In this document: positions 32,946-42,050 of the stretch, one piece after another | Numbering within the stretch: position 1 is the stretch's first letter | How the letters are laid out: each line of letters starts with the position of its first letter | DNA from: Actinomycetota bacterium | Lineage (GTDB): Bacteria; Actinomycetota; Actinomycetes; Nanopelagicales; Nanopelagicaceae | Direction: 5' to 3' | DNA length: 64,000 nucleotides | NCBI GenBank assembly: GCA_014377015.1 | Contig: JACMQL010000046.1 | Location: 1 to 64,000, forward strand | Made by a program: the position numbers and the translations under genes | The notes under the pieces: generated by a model | Databases searched by the model: none | What the model was told of the DNA's origin: nothing | What the model saw: the letters and a program-made list of their open reading frames with translations, nothing else

Positions 32946-34489
32946 AACCCGTGCGCGTTTTCGTTCCCAAAGATTCTGCGGCTAAGTCCGTCGGAGCCGA
33001 TGACGTTGCACGGGCCATTTCGCAAGAGGCACGGGCACGAAAAGTCGAACTCGAGATAGTCCGCACTGGGTCGCGCGGTGCGATGTGGCTCGAGCCACTA
33101 GTCGAAGTCGAAGTGGACGGCATACGTGTTGCATATGGTCCGATGAGCGCGGAGGTAGTGCCTTCACTTTTTGATTCTCAGTTCTACTTTGGCGCAAACC
33201 ATCCGTTGTTTTTGGGCCTAAGTGACGAAATTGATTGGATCAAACGACAAGATCGTTTTACTTTCGCGCGAGTCGGCATAGTCGATCCGCTTTCTACTGA
33301 TGATTACGAAGTTCATGGAGGCATGATCGGATTGCGGCGTGCTTTAGGTCTCAATTCCCTTGAGATTGTTGAAGAAATTGTTGCATCGGGATTGCGAGGT
33401 CGAGGAGGGGCAGGGTTTCCAGCTGGAATCAAATGGAGGACTGTTGCCCAAGCCGCGAGTTCAAAGAAATATATTTGTTGCAATGCAGACGAAGGAGATA
33501 GCGGTACGTTCGCTGACCGAATGCTGATGGAAGGTGATCCATTCACTCTCATCGAAGGTATGACGATCGCCGCCGTTGCGGTGGGGGCAGATGAAGGAAT
33601 TATCTTTATTCGATCTGAATACCGCGCCGCGATTGCGGCAATGCAGGACGCAATCGATCTCGCCCGAAAAAAGAAATGGTTAGGCGCTTCGATTCTCGGC
33701 TCAGACTTTTCATTTGATATTCGTATCCGCGTTGGCGCTGGATCGTATATTTGTGGCGAAGAAACTGCGATGTTGGAGAGTATCGAGGGAAAACGTGGCG
33801 TGGTGAGATCCAAGCCGCCACTACCAGCGAATGAAGGGCTGTTCGGAAAGCCGACGTTGATTAACAATGTACTTACTCTTGCGACGGTCCCACGAATTCT
33901 TGAACTGGGAGCTGATTCCTATGCCAGTCGTGGAGTGGGTCGCTCATTGGGCACGCAAGTTTTTCAACTTTCCGGAAATGTGGCACGCGGTGGAATTGTC
34001 GAAACGTCGTTCGGCATTTTGCTTGGTGACTTAGTAAATGATTACGGAGCCGGAACGCTCAGCGCGCGGCCGGTGAAGGCTGTGCAGGTAGGCGGTCCAT
34101 TAGGTGCCTATTTCCCTAAGTCCCTCTTTAACGTGTCCATGGATTACGAGTCCCTCTTGGCCGCAGGCGGAATGTTGGGACATGGTGGCGTAGTTATCTT
34201 TGACGAAACGGTAAATATGACAGGGCAAGCAAAGTTCGCCATGGAATTCTGTGCGGAGGAATCCTGTGGCAAATGCACGCCCTGCAGGGTGGGAGCTGTA
34301 CGCGGTGCTGAAACACTCCACAAAATTTCGCAGGGTATCGAAGTCTCCATGAATCGCGGGCTTCTTTTGGATCTCCTGGATGTGATGGCAGATGGGTCGC
34401 TATGTGCGATGGGTGGTCTTACCCCACTTGCTGTCCGAAGTGCGATGCTACATTTTGCGGAAGATTTTGAATCAGAAGGGGGAGATTAG
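32942..34489 (+). CDS. fdsB: NAD-dependent formate dehydrogenase, beta (NuoF-like) subunit
   Basis: The 515-aa protein begins with a thioredoxin-like domain of about 100 residues and continues as NuoF: the NADH/FMN site GLRGRGGAGFPAGIKW, CNADEGDSGTFADRMLMEGD, YICGEETAMLESIEGKRG and the [4Fe-4S] motif ESCGKCTPCRVG. It binds NAD and FMN and delivers electrons from formate to NAD. It is coupled to fdsG by a four-base overlap and followed by fdsA with no spacer. Confidence 0.9.
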   Translation: MKPVRVFVPKDSAAKSVGADDVARAISQEARARKVELEIVRTGSRGAMWLEPLVEVEVDGIRVAYGPMSAEVVPSLFDSQFYFGANHPLFLGLSDEIDWIKRQDRFTFARVGIVDPLSTDDYEVHGGMIGLRRALGLNSLEIVEEIVASGLRGRGGAGFPAGIKWRTVAQAASSKKYICCNADEGDSGTFADRMLMEGDPFTLIEGMTIAAVAVGADEGIIFIRSEYRAAIAAMQDAIDLARKKKWLGASILGSDFSFDIRIRVGAGSYICGEETAMLESIEGKRGVVRSKPPLPANEGLFGKPTLINNVLTLATVPRILELGADSYASRGVGRSLGTQVFQLSGNVARGGIVETSFGILLGDLVNDYGAGTLSARPVKAVQVGGPLGAYFPKSLFNVSMDYESLLAAGGMLGHGGVVIFDETVNMTGQAKFAMEFCAEESCGKCTPCRVGAVRGAETLHKISQGIEVSMNRGLLLDLLDVMADGSLCAMGGLTPLAVRSAMLHFAEDFESEGGD

Positions 34490-34490
34490 A

Positions 34491-37487
34491 GTGCCGCTTC
34501 TGATCGAGCCCGACTTCGGTACCCCCGCTAGTGACCGGACCGATTCTGTTACATGTGAAATCGACGGAATTTCCCTTGTTGTTCCGGCCCAAACATCTAT
34601 TTTGCGTGCGGCCTCCATGGCAGGAATCAAAATCCCCAAACTTTGTGCAACTGACACCTTGAAGGCGTTTGGTTCGTGCCGGCTCTGCATAGTGGAAATA
34701 GTGGACCGAAACGGAACTCCATCTTCATGCACCACACCCGTGTTAGAGGGGATGAGAGTCTCGACCGACAGCGAGCGTCTGAGTCGAATTCGACGGGGTG
34801 TCATGGAGTTGTACATGTCAGATCATCCTGAGGTGTGTGCCACAGGCGATGAATGTGAGATGCAATCGATGGCCAAGCAAGTGGGACTGCAGGAGGTGCG
34901 GTATTCAGGGCGCACTCACAAAGATTTGCCAAAGGATGAGTCAAATCCATATTTCACTTTTGATTCCACTGAGTGCATTGTCTGTAATCGTTGCGTCCGA
35001 GCGTGTGACGAAATACAAGGAACTTTTGCCCTAACGATTGAGGGTCGTGGATTCGAGTCGAGGGTTTCTGCATCAGGCACTTCATTTATCGATAGCGAAT
35101 GTGTTTCCTGTGGAGCCTGCGTTCAAGCGTGTCCCACTGGTGCACTTACGGAGAAGACTCTTCTAACAATTGGTGCTCCAACTCGTTCGATCGTCACAAC
35201 GTGCGCATATTGCGGCGTTGGATGTTCGTTCAAGGCGGAGGTGCGCGGTGATGAATTAGTTCGGATGGTGCCTCTCAAAGAAGGCGGAGCAAACGCGGGT
35301 CACTCGTGTGTGAAGGGCCGATTTGCGTGGGGGTATGCCACGCATTCTGATCGCATCACGGATCCGATGATTAGGGATTCGATGGAGGATGACTGGCAAA
35401 AGGTTTCCTGGGAAGAGGCAATCAGTTTCGCTGCCAGCAAGTTGCTCGATATTCAAAGTAGGTTCGGGGTTGACAGTATTGGCGGGATCACCTCATCCCG
35501 TTGCACAAATGAGGAGGTTTACGTTGTGCAAAAAATGATCCGCGCAGCTTTTGGAAATAACAATGTGGACACCTGTGCGCGCGTTTGTCATTCGCCGACC
35601 GGGTACGGGCTGAGCAAGACATTTGGCACATCAGCTGGAACTCAGGATTTTGAATCGGTTGAACACTCAGATGTTATTCTGCTCATCGGTGCAAACCCCA
35701 CGTCGGCGCATCCGGTATTTGCTTCACGGATGAAGAAAGCCATCCGCCGAGGTGCAAAGTTAATAGTCGTCGATCCGCGAATGATCGAACTTGTCAAAAC
35801 TCCCCACATTCGGGCCGCCGCCCATTTGCAGTTAATGCCTGGTACCAACGTGGCAATAATTAATGCGATGGCTCATGTCATTGTTGAAGAACGATTGGTT
35901 GATAGGGCTTTTGTGGAGGAGCGTTGTGAGCAGAACGCTTTCGATCGGTGGGAAACATTTATTGCCCTTCCCGCCAACAGCCCGGAAGCTTTGGAGGCTT
36001 TCACGCGCGTTCCGGCAGATCAAGTGCGCCAAGCAGCCCGACTTTACGCAACCGCGAAAAACGCTTCGATTTATTACGGATTGGGGGTCACCGAACACAG
36101 CCAGGGCTCGACCATGGTGATGGGAATTGCAAATTTGGCAATGGCAACAGGAAATATCGGACGCCCAGGAGTTGGCGTAAATCCTTTGCGAGGTCAGAAC
36201 AATGTCCAAGGATCATGCGACATGGGTTCTTTTCCTCATGAATTGCCCGGCTATCGTCATATTTCCAACCCAGCAACCCGCGCAGTTTTCGAGAAGGTTT
36301 GGAAAAAGACGCTAAGGCCCGAACCTGGATTGCGAATTCCAAATATGTTCGATGCGGCTATTTCTGACGAATTTAAGGGACTTTATGTGCAGGGGGAAGA
36401 CATCGCCCAATCTGATCCCAATACGGCTCATGTACAAAATGCACTCAAGGCGATGGAGTTGGTAATTGTTCAAGATTTATTCCTCAATGAAACTTCAAAG
36501 TTTGCGCATGTATTTCTTCCTGGCACATCTTTTCTGGAAAAGGATGGAACATTTACCAACGCTGAAAGAAGAATCAATCGAGTGCGACCGGTGATGAAAA
36601 CTAGGACAGGTAAATCGGAGTATGAAGTCACATGTGATCTCTCCCAAGCAATGGGTTTTGCAATGCGTTACGAAAGTGCCGCGGAGATCATGGATGAAAT
36701 TGCGGCCACAACACCAACTTTTGCGGGTGTTTCATTTAAAAAATTGGACGAAGTTGGAAGTCTCCAGTGGCCGTGCAACGAGAACAGCCCCAATGGCACT
36801 CCCGTGATGCATATAGATCACTTTGTGAGGGGAGAAGGTTGTTTCATGGAGACTCCTTTTGTTCCCACCGATGAACACGCCTCTCGCAAATTTCCACTCT
36901 TGCTGACAACTGGACGAGTTTTGAGTCAATACAACGTCGGAGCTCAAACTCGTCGCACTGCCAATGTCATCTGGCACTCGGAAGATGTACTGGAAATTCA
37001 TGAATCAGATGCGCAATTGCGCGGCATAGCCGAGGGAACATGGGTGAGATTATCTAGTCGAATCGGAGAGACTGTGCTTAGAGCGCACATCACCGCTGAG
37101 GTTCCAGCCGGAGTTGTCTACACAACATTCCATTTCCCGGAAAGCGGAGCTAACGTCATCACAACTGAATTCTCCGATTGGGCGACCAACTGCCCCGAAT
37201 ATAAAGTCACTGCAGTACAGGTAGAACCGACCACGAAGGTTGCCCAGATGGCCGCCCCTCACCGAATGAGCGGCGACATCCAAAGGGATTCTTTGATTCG
37301 AATGGCGAATCAAATCGCGCAAAACACTTCTACTTCGGCGGCTCCCGAGTATGCGGTAACTCAACATATAGAGCAATTTTGGACTCCCGCTATGCGGAAA
37401 CGCCTCGCTGAAGAAATTGACTCGGGGCATCTTGCGCCGATCGTGGTGCGGGCGCTGGCTTTGCAGTCAGAGCAAATTCAGTCCTGA
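34491..37487 (+). CDS. fdsA: Formate dehydrogenase, molybdenum-containing alpha subunit
   Basis: The 998-aa protein has an N-terminal [2Fe-2S] domain (CATDTLKAFGSCRLCIVE), a two-cluster ferredoxin domain (ECIVCNRCVRACDEIQG, CVSCGACVQACPTGAL), a further [4Fe-4S] site (CAYCGVGC, about residue 237) and the bis-MGD domain to the end. The Mo ligand is Cys366 in TCARVCHSPTG; there is no selenocysteine. This is the NAD-coupled FdsA type, oxidising formate to CO2. The GTG at 34491 has GGGGGAG upstream; the longer frame from 34392 overlaps fdsB and is unlikely. Confidence 0.93.
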   Translation: MPLLIEPDFGTPASDRTDSVTCEIDGISLVVPAQTSILRAASMAGIKIPKLCATDTLKAFGSCRLCIVEIVDRNGTPSSCTTPVLEGMRVSTDSERLSRIRRGVMELYMSDHPEVCATGDECEMQSMAKQVGLQEVRYSGRTHKDLPKDESNPYFTFDSTECIVCNRCVRACDEIQGTFALTIEGRGFESRVSASGTSFIDSECVSCGACVQACPTGALTEKTLLTIGAPTRSIVTTCAYCGVGCSFKAEVRGDELVRMVPLKEGGANAGHSCVKGRFAWGYATHSDRITDPMIRDSMEDDWQKVSWEEAISFAASKLLDIQSRFGVDSIGGITSSRCTNEEVYVVQKMIRAAFGNNNVDTCARVCHSPTGYGLSKTFGTSAGTQDFESVEHSDVILLIGANPTSAHPVFASRMKKAIRRGAKLIVVDPRMIELVKTPHIRAAAHLQLMPGTNVAIINAMAHVIVEERLVDRAFVEERCEQNAFDRWETFIALPANSPEALEAFTRVPADQVRQAARLYATAKNASIYYGLGVTEHSQGSTMVMGIANLAMATGNIGRPGVGVNPLRGQNNVQGSCDMGSFPHELPGYRHISNPATRAVFEKVWKKTLRPEPGLRIPNMFDAAISDEFKGLYVQGEDIAQSDPNTAHVQNALKAMELVIVQDLFLNETSKFAHVFLPGTSFLEKDGTFTNAERRINRVRPVMKTRTGKSEYEVTCDLSQAMGFAMRYESAAEIMDEIAATTPTFAGVSFKKLDEVGSLQWPCNENSPNGTPVMHIDHFVRGEGCFMETPFVPTDEHASRKFPLLLTTGRVLSQYNVGAQTRRTANVIWHSEDVLEIHESDAQLRGIAEGTWVRLSSRIGETVLRAHITAEVPAGVVYTTFHFPESGANVITTEFSDWATNCPEYKVTAVQVEPTTKVAQMAAPHRMSGDIQRDSLIRMANQIAQNTSTSAAPEYAVTQHIEQFWTPAMRKRLAEEIDSGHLAPIVVRALALQSEQIQS

Positions 37488-37488
37488 C

Positions 37489-38322
37489 ATGACAGAACGT
37501 CATTTAGCGCCCTCCTCGATTGCAAGGGTAAGTGCCGAGCGAACAGAGACTTCCGAGAAGTTCATAGATTCAGTCGTCGTTGAGGAACCGCTGGAGATTC
37601 GGATTAGGAAGGATCAAGTAGAAGATCAACTTGGAATAACGATGCGAACACCCGGTGCGGATATTGAATTAGCAACAGGTTTCTTGTGGGGAGAGGGCTT
37701 CCTTACCTCTCCCACAGAATTACTTAACGTGAAAACGTGTGGGGATCGCGCACTCACTCCAAGGCAGCGCGCAAATATTGTGATTGCAGAGATTTCCTCT
37801 GCTGCCCCCTCGTATCCGCGCGAACTCAATCGTAGATTTACCATGTCCTCGGCATGCGGAGTTTGCGGATCAACAAATATCGCTGATCTTCATCATCGTG
37901 GAGTATTGCCTGTCGCTACTTCAAAAAAGACAAGTGGATACTTGGCCAGCGTGACGGAGCTGTTACGTGGTCGTCAAAGTATTTTCGAGCGCACTGGAGG
38001 ATTGCACGCTGCATTATTGGTGGATCAGTTTGGTGAGGTGAGTTGGGTTCGAGAAGACGTGGGCAGGCACAATGCAGTTGACAAGGTGGTCGGTGCCGCT
38101 TTGATCGCAGGTGAATTACCACTGGATGACTGGACGTTGGTCGTCTCAGGAAGAATCAGCTATGAAATCGTGCAAAAAGCCATTGTGTCCGGGGTTTCCG
38201 CTTTAGTCGGTGTTTCAGCGCCTACTTCCTTGGCAATCAATCTGGCTAACGAGTTCAACCTTACTTTGATGGCTTTTGCACGCGAAGGCAGTGCTAAGAA
38301 ATATTCACCGCTGTTAGGATGA
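37489..38322 (+). CDS. fdhD: Formate dehydrogenase accessory sulfurtransferase FdhD
   Basis: FdhD passes sulfur to the molybdenum cofactor of formate dehydrogenase and is needed for its activity. The 277-aa protein has the CGVCG cysteine pair in SSACGVCGS, the RTPGADIELATGFLWGEG motif, EDVGRHNAVDKVVGAAL and SGRISYEIVQKAIVSG. It begins one base after the fdsA stop; a longer frame from 37417 overlaps fdsA. The position corresponds to FdsC in the known fdsGBACD operons. Confidence 0.94.
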   Translation: MTERHLAPSSIARVSAERTETSEKFIDSVVVEEPLEIRIRKDQVEDQLGITMRTPGADIELATGFLWGEGFLTSPTELLNVKTCGDRALTPRQRANIVIAEISSAAPSYPRELNRRFTMSSACGVCGSTNIADLHHRGVLPVATSKKTSGYLASVTELLRGRQSIFERTGGLHAALLVDQFGEVSWVREDVGRHNAVDKVVGAALIAGELPLDDWTLVVSGRISYEIVQKAIVSGVSALVGVSAPTSLAINLANEFNLTLMAFAREGSAKKYSPLLG

Positions 38323-38326
38323 CTTA

Positions 38327-39094
38327 GTGATTGCTCGCCGCAAATCCGCATTAATCTGCTCACTAACTCTAATAGTGACGCTCTTTCCGACGAGTCCGGC
38401 GGTAAGCGCTACTACGAAGCAGAAAGTTTCCTTGACGATCTTCGCCGCTTCAAGTTTGAGCGGGACTTTTACGAAGATAGGCGCCCTATTTGAACGCGAT
38501 AATCCCGGCATTTCGCTGAAATTCTCGTTTTTGGCATCTTCCGTCCTCGCCTCGCAAATTGCTGATGGAGCTCCCGCTGATGTTTTCGCAGCAGCGTCAA
38601 GTCCAGACATGATGCGTGCGAAGAAACTAGTACTCGCGCCAAAGATTTTTGCGACGAATACCATCGTGCTGGCCCACCCACGATCAAATAGGGATTTGGT
38701 AGCAACCTTTTCGGACTTAAATAAGAAATCAGTGAAGTGGGTGCAGTGCGCATCAACAGTTGCATGCGGTGTTGCGACGGATTCCGCCCTAAAGTCCCTG
38801 CGGATAGTGATTACGAGACCAGTCTCGTACGAACCCAATGTTGCGAGCGTTGTAAGTAAATTGCTCGCCGGTGAAGTTGATGCTGCGTTCATTTATCACT
38901 CTGACTACTTGGCAAATAGGAATAAATTGCGGGAAGTCGCGTTTCCGAATCCCCTTGCTGCCACGACGAATTATCCGATAGCACTTGTACGTCAAAGCAA
39001 GCATCGCGTTGCAAGTCAAAAGTTCCTAATTGAAATATTCTCGCCCAGAAGTCGCAAAATTCTCTCCACGGCAGGATTTGGAGTGGCCAGGTGA
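38327..39094 (+). CDS. modA: Molybdate ABC transporter, substrate-binding protein
   Basis: The 255-aa protein has an N-terminal signal peptide (MIARRKSALICSLTLIVTLF to about residue 28, ending ...PAVSA) and the ModA fold: LTIFAASSLSGTFTKIG, FSFLASSVLASQIADGAPADVFAAAS, and the anion-site regions YEPNVASVV and AAFIYHSDY. It captures molybdate or tungstate outside the membrane. The start is GTG, 4 nt after fdhD, and the gene overlaps modB (GTGA). Confidence 0.88.
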   Translation: MIARRKSALICSLTLIVTLFPTSPAVSATTKQKVSLTIFAASSLSGTFTKIGALFERDNPGISLKFSFLASSVLASQIADGAPADVFAAASSPDMMRAKKLVLAPKIFATNTIVLAHPRSNRDLVATFSDLNKKSVKWVQCASTVACGVATDSALKSLRIVITRPVSYEPNVASVVSKLLAGEVDAAFIYHSDYLANRNKLREVAFPNPLAATTNYPIALVRQSKHRVASQKFLIEIFSPRSRKILSTAGFGVAR

Positions 39095-39879
39095 GGAAGA
39101 AGTTGGACTCGACGAATCTCATCTTGGCTTCCTTAGCGAGCTTGCTCTTGATTCTTCCTTTGATCGCCTTACTCGTGAAAGTTCCTTGGAGTACGGCGCT
39201 GACTCGGTTGTCAGAGCCAGAATCTCTTCAGGCAATTGGACTCTCACTTTGGACCTCCGTTCTTGCAGCTGCCGTATGCGGACTCCTAGGTGTGCCGCTT
39301 GCATGGATATTGGCACGCGGAAACCATCGCGTCACCAATATTCTTCGACCATTGGTTCTTGCGCCGATCGTGTTGCCGCCCACAGTGGCAGGCATGGCAC
39401 TACTGGCATTGCTTGGCAGAAACGGGTTGCTGGGAAAGTACGTGTACGACCTCACTGGATGGTCTTTGCCATTCACATCTTGGGCTGTGGTGCTTACCGG
39501 AATATTTGTCGGGATGCCCTTTCTTGCATTAGTAGTGGAGTCAACATTTCGTCATTTACCCGTTGATTTAGAAGATGCGGCAGAAATTGATAGAGCAAGC
39601 GCGCGTGGGATATTTTCTTGGATTGCTCTTCCGCAATCGCGAAATGGAATCGTCACAGGTTTGATTCTCGCGTGGGCTCGCGCTCTGGGGGAGTTCGGAG
39701 CTACGATGATGTTTGCTGGGTCATTGCCAGGAGTAACTCAAACATGGCCCATGCAAGTCTACTTTTCTGCCGATTTAGATCGTGGTACTGCTTACACACT
39801 CAGCGCCATGATGGCACTTGTTGCAGTTACTGTAGTTTTTGTGTTGCGAAATCAACTACGTCAGGCGTTCACGAGTTGA
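39091..39879 (+). CDS. modB: Molybdate ABC transporter, permease
   Basis: The 262-aa protein has about six membrane helices and the permease EAA loop (HLPVDLEDAAEIDRASARGI), which docks the ATPase, plus LAPIVLPPTVAGMALLALLG and RALGEFGATMMFAGS typical of ModB. It overlaps modA by four bases. No modC ATPase gene follows; moaD comes next, and no lone ABC ATPase was seen other than potA. Confidence 0.9.
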   Translation: MRKKLDSTNLILASLASLLLILPLIALLVKVPWSTALTRLSEPESLQAIGLSLWTSVLAAAVCGLLGVPLAWILARGNHRVTNILRPLVLAPIVLPPTVAGMALLALLGRNGLLGKYVYDLTGWSLPFTSWAVVLTGIFVGMPFLALVVESTFRHLPVDLEDAAEIDRASARGIFSWIALPQSRNGIVTGLILAWARALGEFGATMMFAGSLPGVTQTWPMQVYFSADLDRGTAYTLSAMMALVAVTVVFVLRNQLRQAFTS

Positions 39880-39899
39880 GCATTTATCAAGGCAAGTTG

Positions 39900-40139
39900 G
39901 TGCGTGTTCGCTTATTCGCTGCGGCCCGCGCGGCCGTTGGTCGTTCAGAGATTGAAACTGAACCAGCCAGCGTGCAAGAAATATTGGATCGAATATCAAC
40001 CGCGAATTTGCAGGCAGCACAAGTATTTTCGCGCTGCAGCATTCTCATTGACGGGCAGATATGTCATGACTTGGCGTTGCACGTTAACGTTGGACAGGAA
40101 ATGGATGTTCTTCCTCCATTTGCAGGAGGGGCTCTTTAA
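39900..40139 (+). CDS. moaD: Molybdopterin synthase sulfur carrier MoaD with a C-terminal Ala-Leu
   Basis: The 79-aa protein has the ubiquitin-like MoaD fold: VRVRLFAAARAAVGRSEIET, a helix with VQEILDRIS, SRCSILIDG and the end DVLPPFAGGAL. MoaD normally ends exactly in Gly-Gly, which becomes a thiocarboxylate; here Ala-Leu follows. Two residues must probably be removed first. The start is uncertain: GTG 39900 has AAGG upstream, and TTG 39876 overlaps the modB stop. It overlaps tail-to-tail with moaA by four bases. The name and fold are fairly sure. Confidence 0.82.
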   Translation: MRVRLFAAARAAVGRSEIETEPASVQEILDRISTANLQAAQVFSRCSILIDGQICHDLALHVNVGQEMDVLPPFAGGAL

Positions 40140-41137
40140 CCGCCAATTGCAGACATGGGACGCGGTGGTTGGATAAAGGCCGGATCATTTATGCCATGTC
40201 CGGCTAATTTGGCGGCGACCGTATGTGAAAAACGTTTGGCAATCTCTACGCGAAGAGAAGCGGTGGAGTGCGAGGGATCCCTCAGAATCTTTCGTAGATC
40301 GGTCTCATCTTTGGAAAATAAGCAGGATCTAATTTGGCCATCCGATGTTAAGCGGAGCCGATCGCATGCGCCACAGAAGGGTTGGCTCACGCTGGCGATG
40401 ATTCCGACCTTATGAGGTCCTCCGTTTATCAGGAACTCTTCGGCGGGAGCAGATCCTCGTGCACCGATGGCGGTGAGTGAATAAAAGGGCTGAAGCGAAG
40501 CTTGAATCTCATCAGAGGTGACCATAGTTGATCGATTCCAGATCCCGCCGGCATCGAGTGGCATCTGCTCGATGAAGCGCAAGTAGAAACCTTCGCGTAG
40601 TGCCCACTCAAGAAGTGCAGGAGCTTCCTTATCGTTCAAGCCCCGCATCAACACCGTGTTGATTTTGATCGGAGCAAGACCGGCCGCCTTGGCTGCATCA
40701 AGCCCATTGAACACATCAGCAATGCGATCTCTGTAAGTCATTTTGACGAATGTTTCGGCCCTGAGAGTATCTAGGCTGACGTTAACGCGGGTGAGGCCAG
40801 CGTCGAACATAGCCTTGGCATATCGAGTTAACTGCAAACCGTTGGTAGTGAGTGAGAGTTCGGGAGCATTGGGCAGAGTTTTGATACGCCCAATTATCTC
40901 CACAATGTCAGGCCGTAGGAGCGGTTCACCACCAGTCAACCGAACTTCGGTGATTCCATTTTCCGTGGCCACATCAATGACCATGATGAGCTCGTCGGAC
41001 GTAAGTAGATCTTGCGATGGCAACCAAGTATTGAAGTCGTGGGGCATGCAGTAGGTGCACCTAAGGGAACAGCGGTCGGTCAGAGAAACTCGGAGATCTC
41101 TGTGAACGCGGCCGAAAGAGTCAATCAACTGAGTCAT
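40136..41137 (-). CDS. moaA: GTP 3',8-cyclase MoaA
   Basis: MoaA starts molybdenum cofactor synthesis by cyclising GTP with radical SAM chemistry. The 333-aa protein has the N-terminal cluster motif CSLRCTYCMP, VRLTGGEPLLRPD, the C-terminal cluster cysteines SQPFCGACDRLRLTSDGQIR-SC, and the required terminal Gly-Gly (MSAIGG). I place the start at the ATG at 41137, overlapping the moaE stop; a start at 41152 is also open. It is the last gene of the long minus-strand operon. Confidence 0.95.
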   Translation of the reverse strand: MTQLIDSFGRVHRDLRVSLTDRCSLRCTYCMPHDFNTWLPSQDLLTSDELIMVIDVATENGITEVRLTGGEPLLRPDIVEIIGRIKTLPNAPELSLTTNGLQLTRYAKAMFDAGLTRVNVSLDTLRAETFVKMTYRDRIADVFNGLDAAKAAGLAPIKINTVLMRGLNDKEAPALLEWALREGFYLRFIEQMPLDAGGIWNRSTMVTSDEIQASLQPFYSLTAIGARGSAPAEEFLINGGPHKVGIIASVSQPFCGACDRLRLTSDGQIRSCLFSKDETDLRKILRDPSHSTASLRVEIAKRFSHTVAAKLAGHGINDPAFIQPPRPMSAIGG

Positions 41138-41556
41138 GCGCAGTTGACCCATTCATCAGTTCCATCAGCAAATACTTGATGTTTCCAGATGGGAATCTGT
41201 AATTTTATTTCATCTACAAGTTCAGAGCAGGCGTTAAACGCCGCTTGACGATGGGCTGAGGATACGGCAACAACCAAGGCCGCTTCGCCGATCGGAATGT
41301 CTCCGTAACGATGTGCGACTCGAGCATGAGCAATTTCGTTTCGCGCACATACTTCCTGCACGACTCGGTTGAGCACCTCCGCCGTACTTGGATGTATTTC
41401 ATAGGAAAGTGAAAGCACATCACGACCCTTGTCATGCAAACGAACATTACCTGAGAACGTTGCAACTGCACCGCACTCATTGGATTCCACGGCATTGATT
41501 AATTTTGCGAAATCAATTCGAGAATCAACAATTTCAGTTTGAATATCTATGATCAT
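41134..41556 (-). CDS. moaE: Molybdopterin synthase catalytic subunit MoaE
   Basis: MoaE uses MoaD thiocarboxylate to build the dithiolene of molybdopterin. The 140-aa protein has GAVATFSGNVRLHDKGRDV, LSYEIHPSTAEVLNR, VAHRYGDIPIGEAALVVAVS, SAHRQAAFNACSELVDEIK and KLQIPIWKHQVFADGTDEWV. These cover the conserved Lys and Arg residues. It overlaps both moaA and the moaB/mog gene by four bases. Confidence 0.95.
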   Translation of the reverse strand: MIIDIQTEIVDSRIDFAKLINAVESNECGAVATFSGNVRLHDKGRDVLSLSYEIHPSTAEVLNRVVQEVCARNEIAHARVAHRYGDIPIGEAALVVAVSSAHRQAAFNACSELVDEIKLQIPIWKHQVFADGTDEWVNCA

Positions 41557-42050
41557 ATCGTGGGCCCCGAATGATCTTCGCCATCGAGTTGGCTAAGAAT
41601 GTGCAGGGCAAGGTTTGCGATTACAACTAATCCATCCCGCACTCCGCCGGGCGAACCAGGAAGATTTAGTATGAGGGATCTTCCAGATGTGCCTGCCAGT
41701 CCTCGCGTTAAATCCGAAAGTGGCGTCTTTGCTCGAGAATTGGCGCGTATCGCTTCGCTCATTCCAGGGAGAAGTTTCTCAATCCACGGGGCAGTTGCCT
41801 CGGGGGTGACATCGGTGGGGGAGACTCCCGTGCCACCTGTGGTCACGATAAGCCGAATCCCTTGCGCCAATGATTTCTCAATCTCACCAGAAATTTTGGC
41901 GCGATCATCTGGGACTAGGACGCGCGCCTGAACTTGGAATCCAAGATCGACTAAGCCAGTCGCAAGAATTGCGCCACTTACATCTTCATAAATTCCGTTG
42001 GAGGCGCGCGTACTTGCAGTGATGATGCTTGCGGTCGGGGCCGACATCAT
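41553..42050 (-). CDS. mog: Molybdopterin adenylyltransferase (MogA/MoaB family)
   Basis: The 165-aa protein has the MogA/MoaB fold: ASIITASTRASNGIYEDVSG, RLIVTTGGTGVSPTDVTPEA, and LILNLPGSPGGVRDGLVVI. It adenylylates molybdopterin before molybdate insertion by MoeA. The family name MoaB would fit equally; sequence alone does not choose. It lies between moaC and moaE with overlapping ends, and the tandem start codons ATGATG overlap the moaC stop. Confidence 0.88.
   Translation of the reverse strand: MMSAPTASIITASTRASNGIYEDVSGAILATGLVDLGFQVQARVLVPDDRAKISGEIEKSLAQGIRLIVTTGGTGVSPTDVTPEATAPWIEKLLPGMSEAIRANSRAKTPLSDLTRGLAGTSGRSLILNLPGSPGGVRDGLVVIANLALHILSQLDGEDHSGPTI

Noticed and set aside
35574-35588. 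Selenocysteine in the formate dehydrogenase active site
   Set aside because: The Mo-ligand position is a TGT cysteine codon (Cys366) and no in-frame TGA occurs in the gene.
32460-37487. Complex I genes nuoE-nuoF-nuoG
   Set aside because: The third protein has the bis-MGD formate dehydrogenase domain with the CARVC active-site motif, and fdhD and cofactor genes follow; no other nuo gene is present.
38314-38892. Long open frame opposite modA
   Set aside because: It is antisense to a well-supported signal-peptide protein and its translation has low-complexity Ala/Ser composition typical of a shadow frame.
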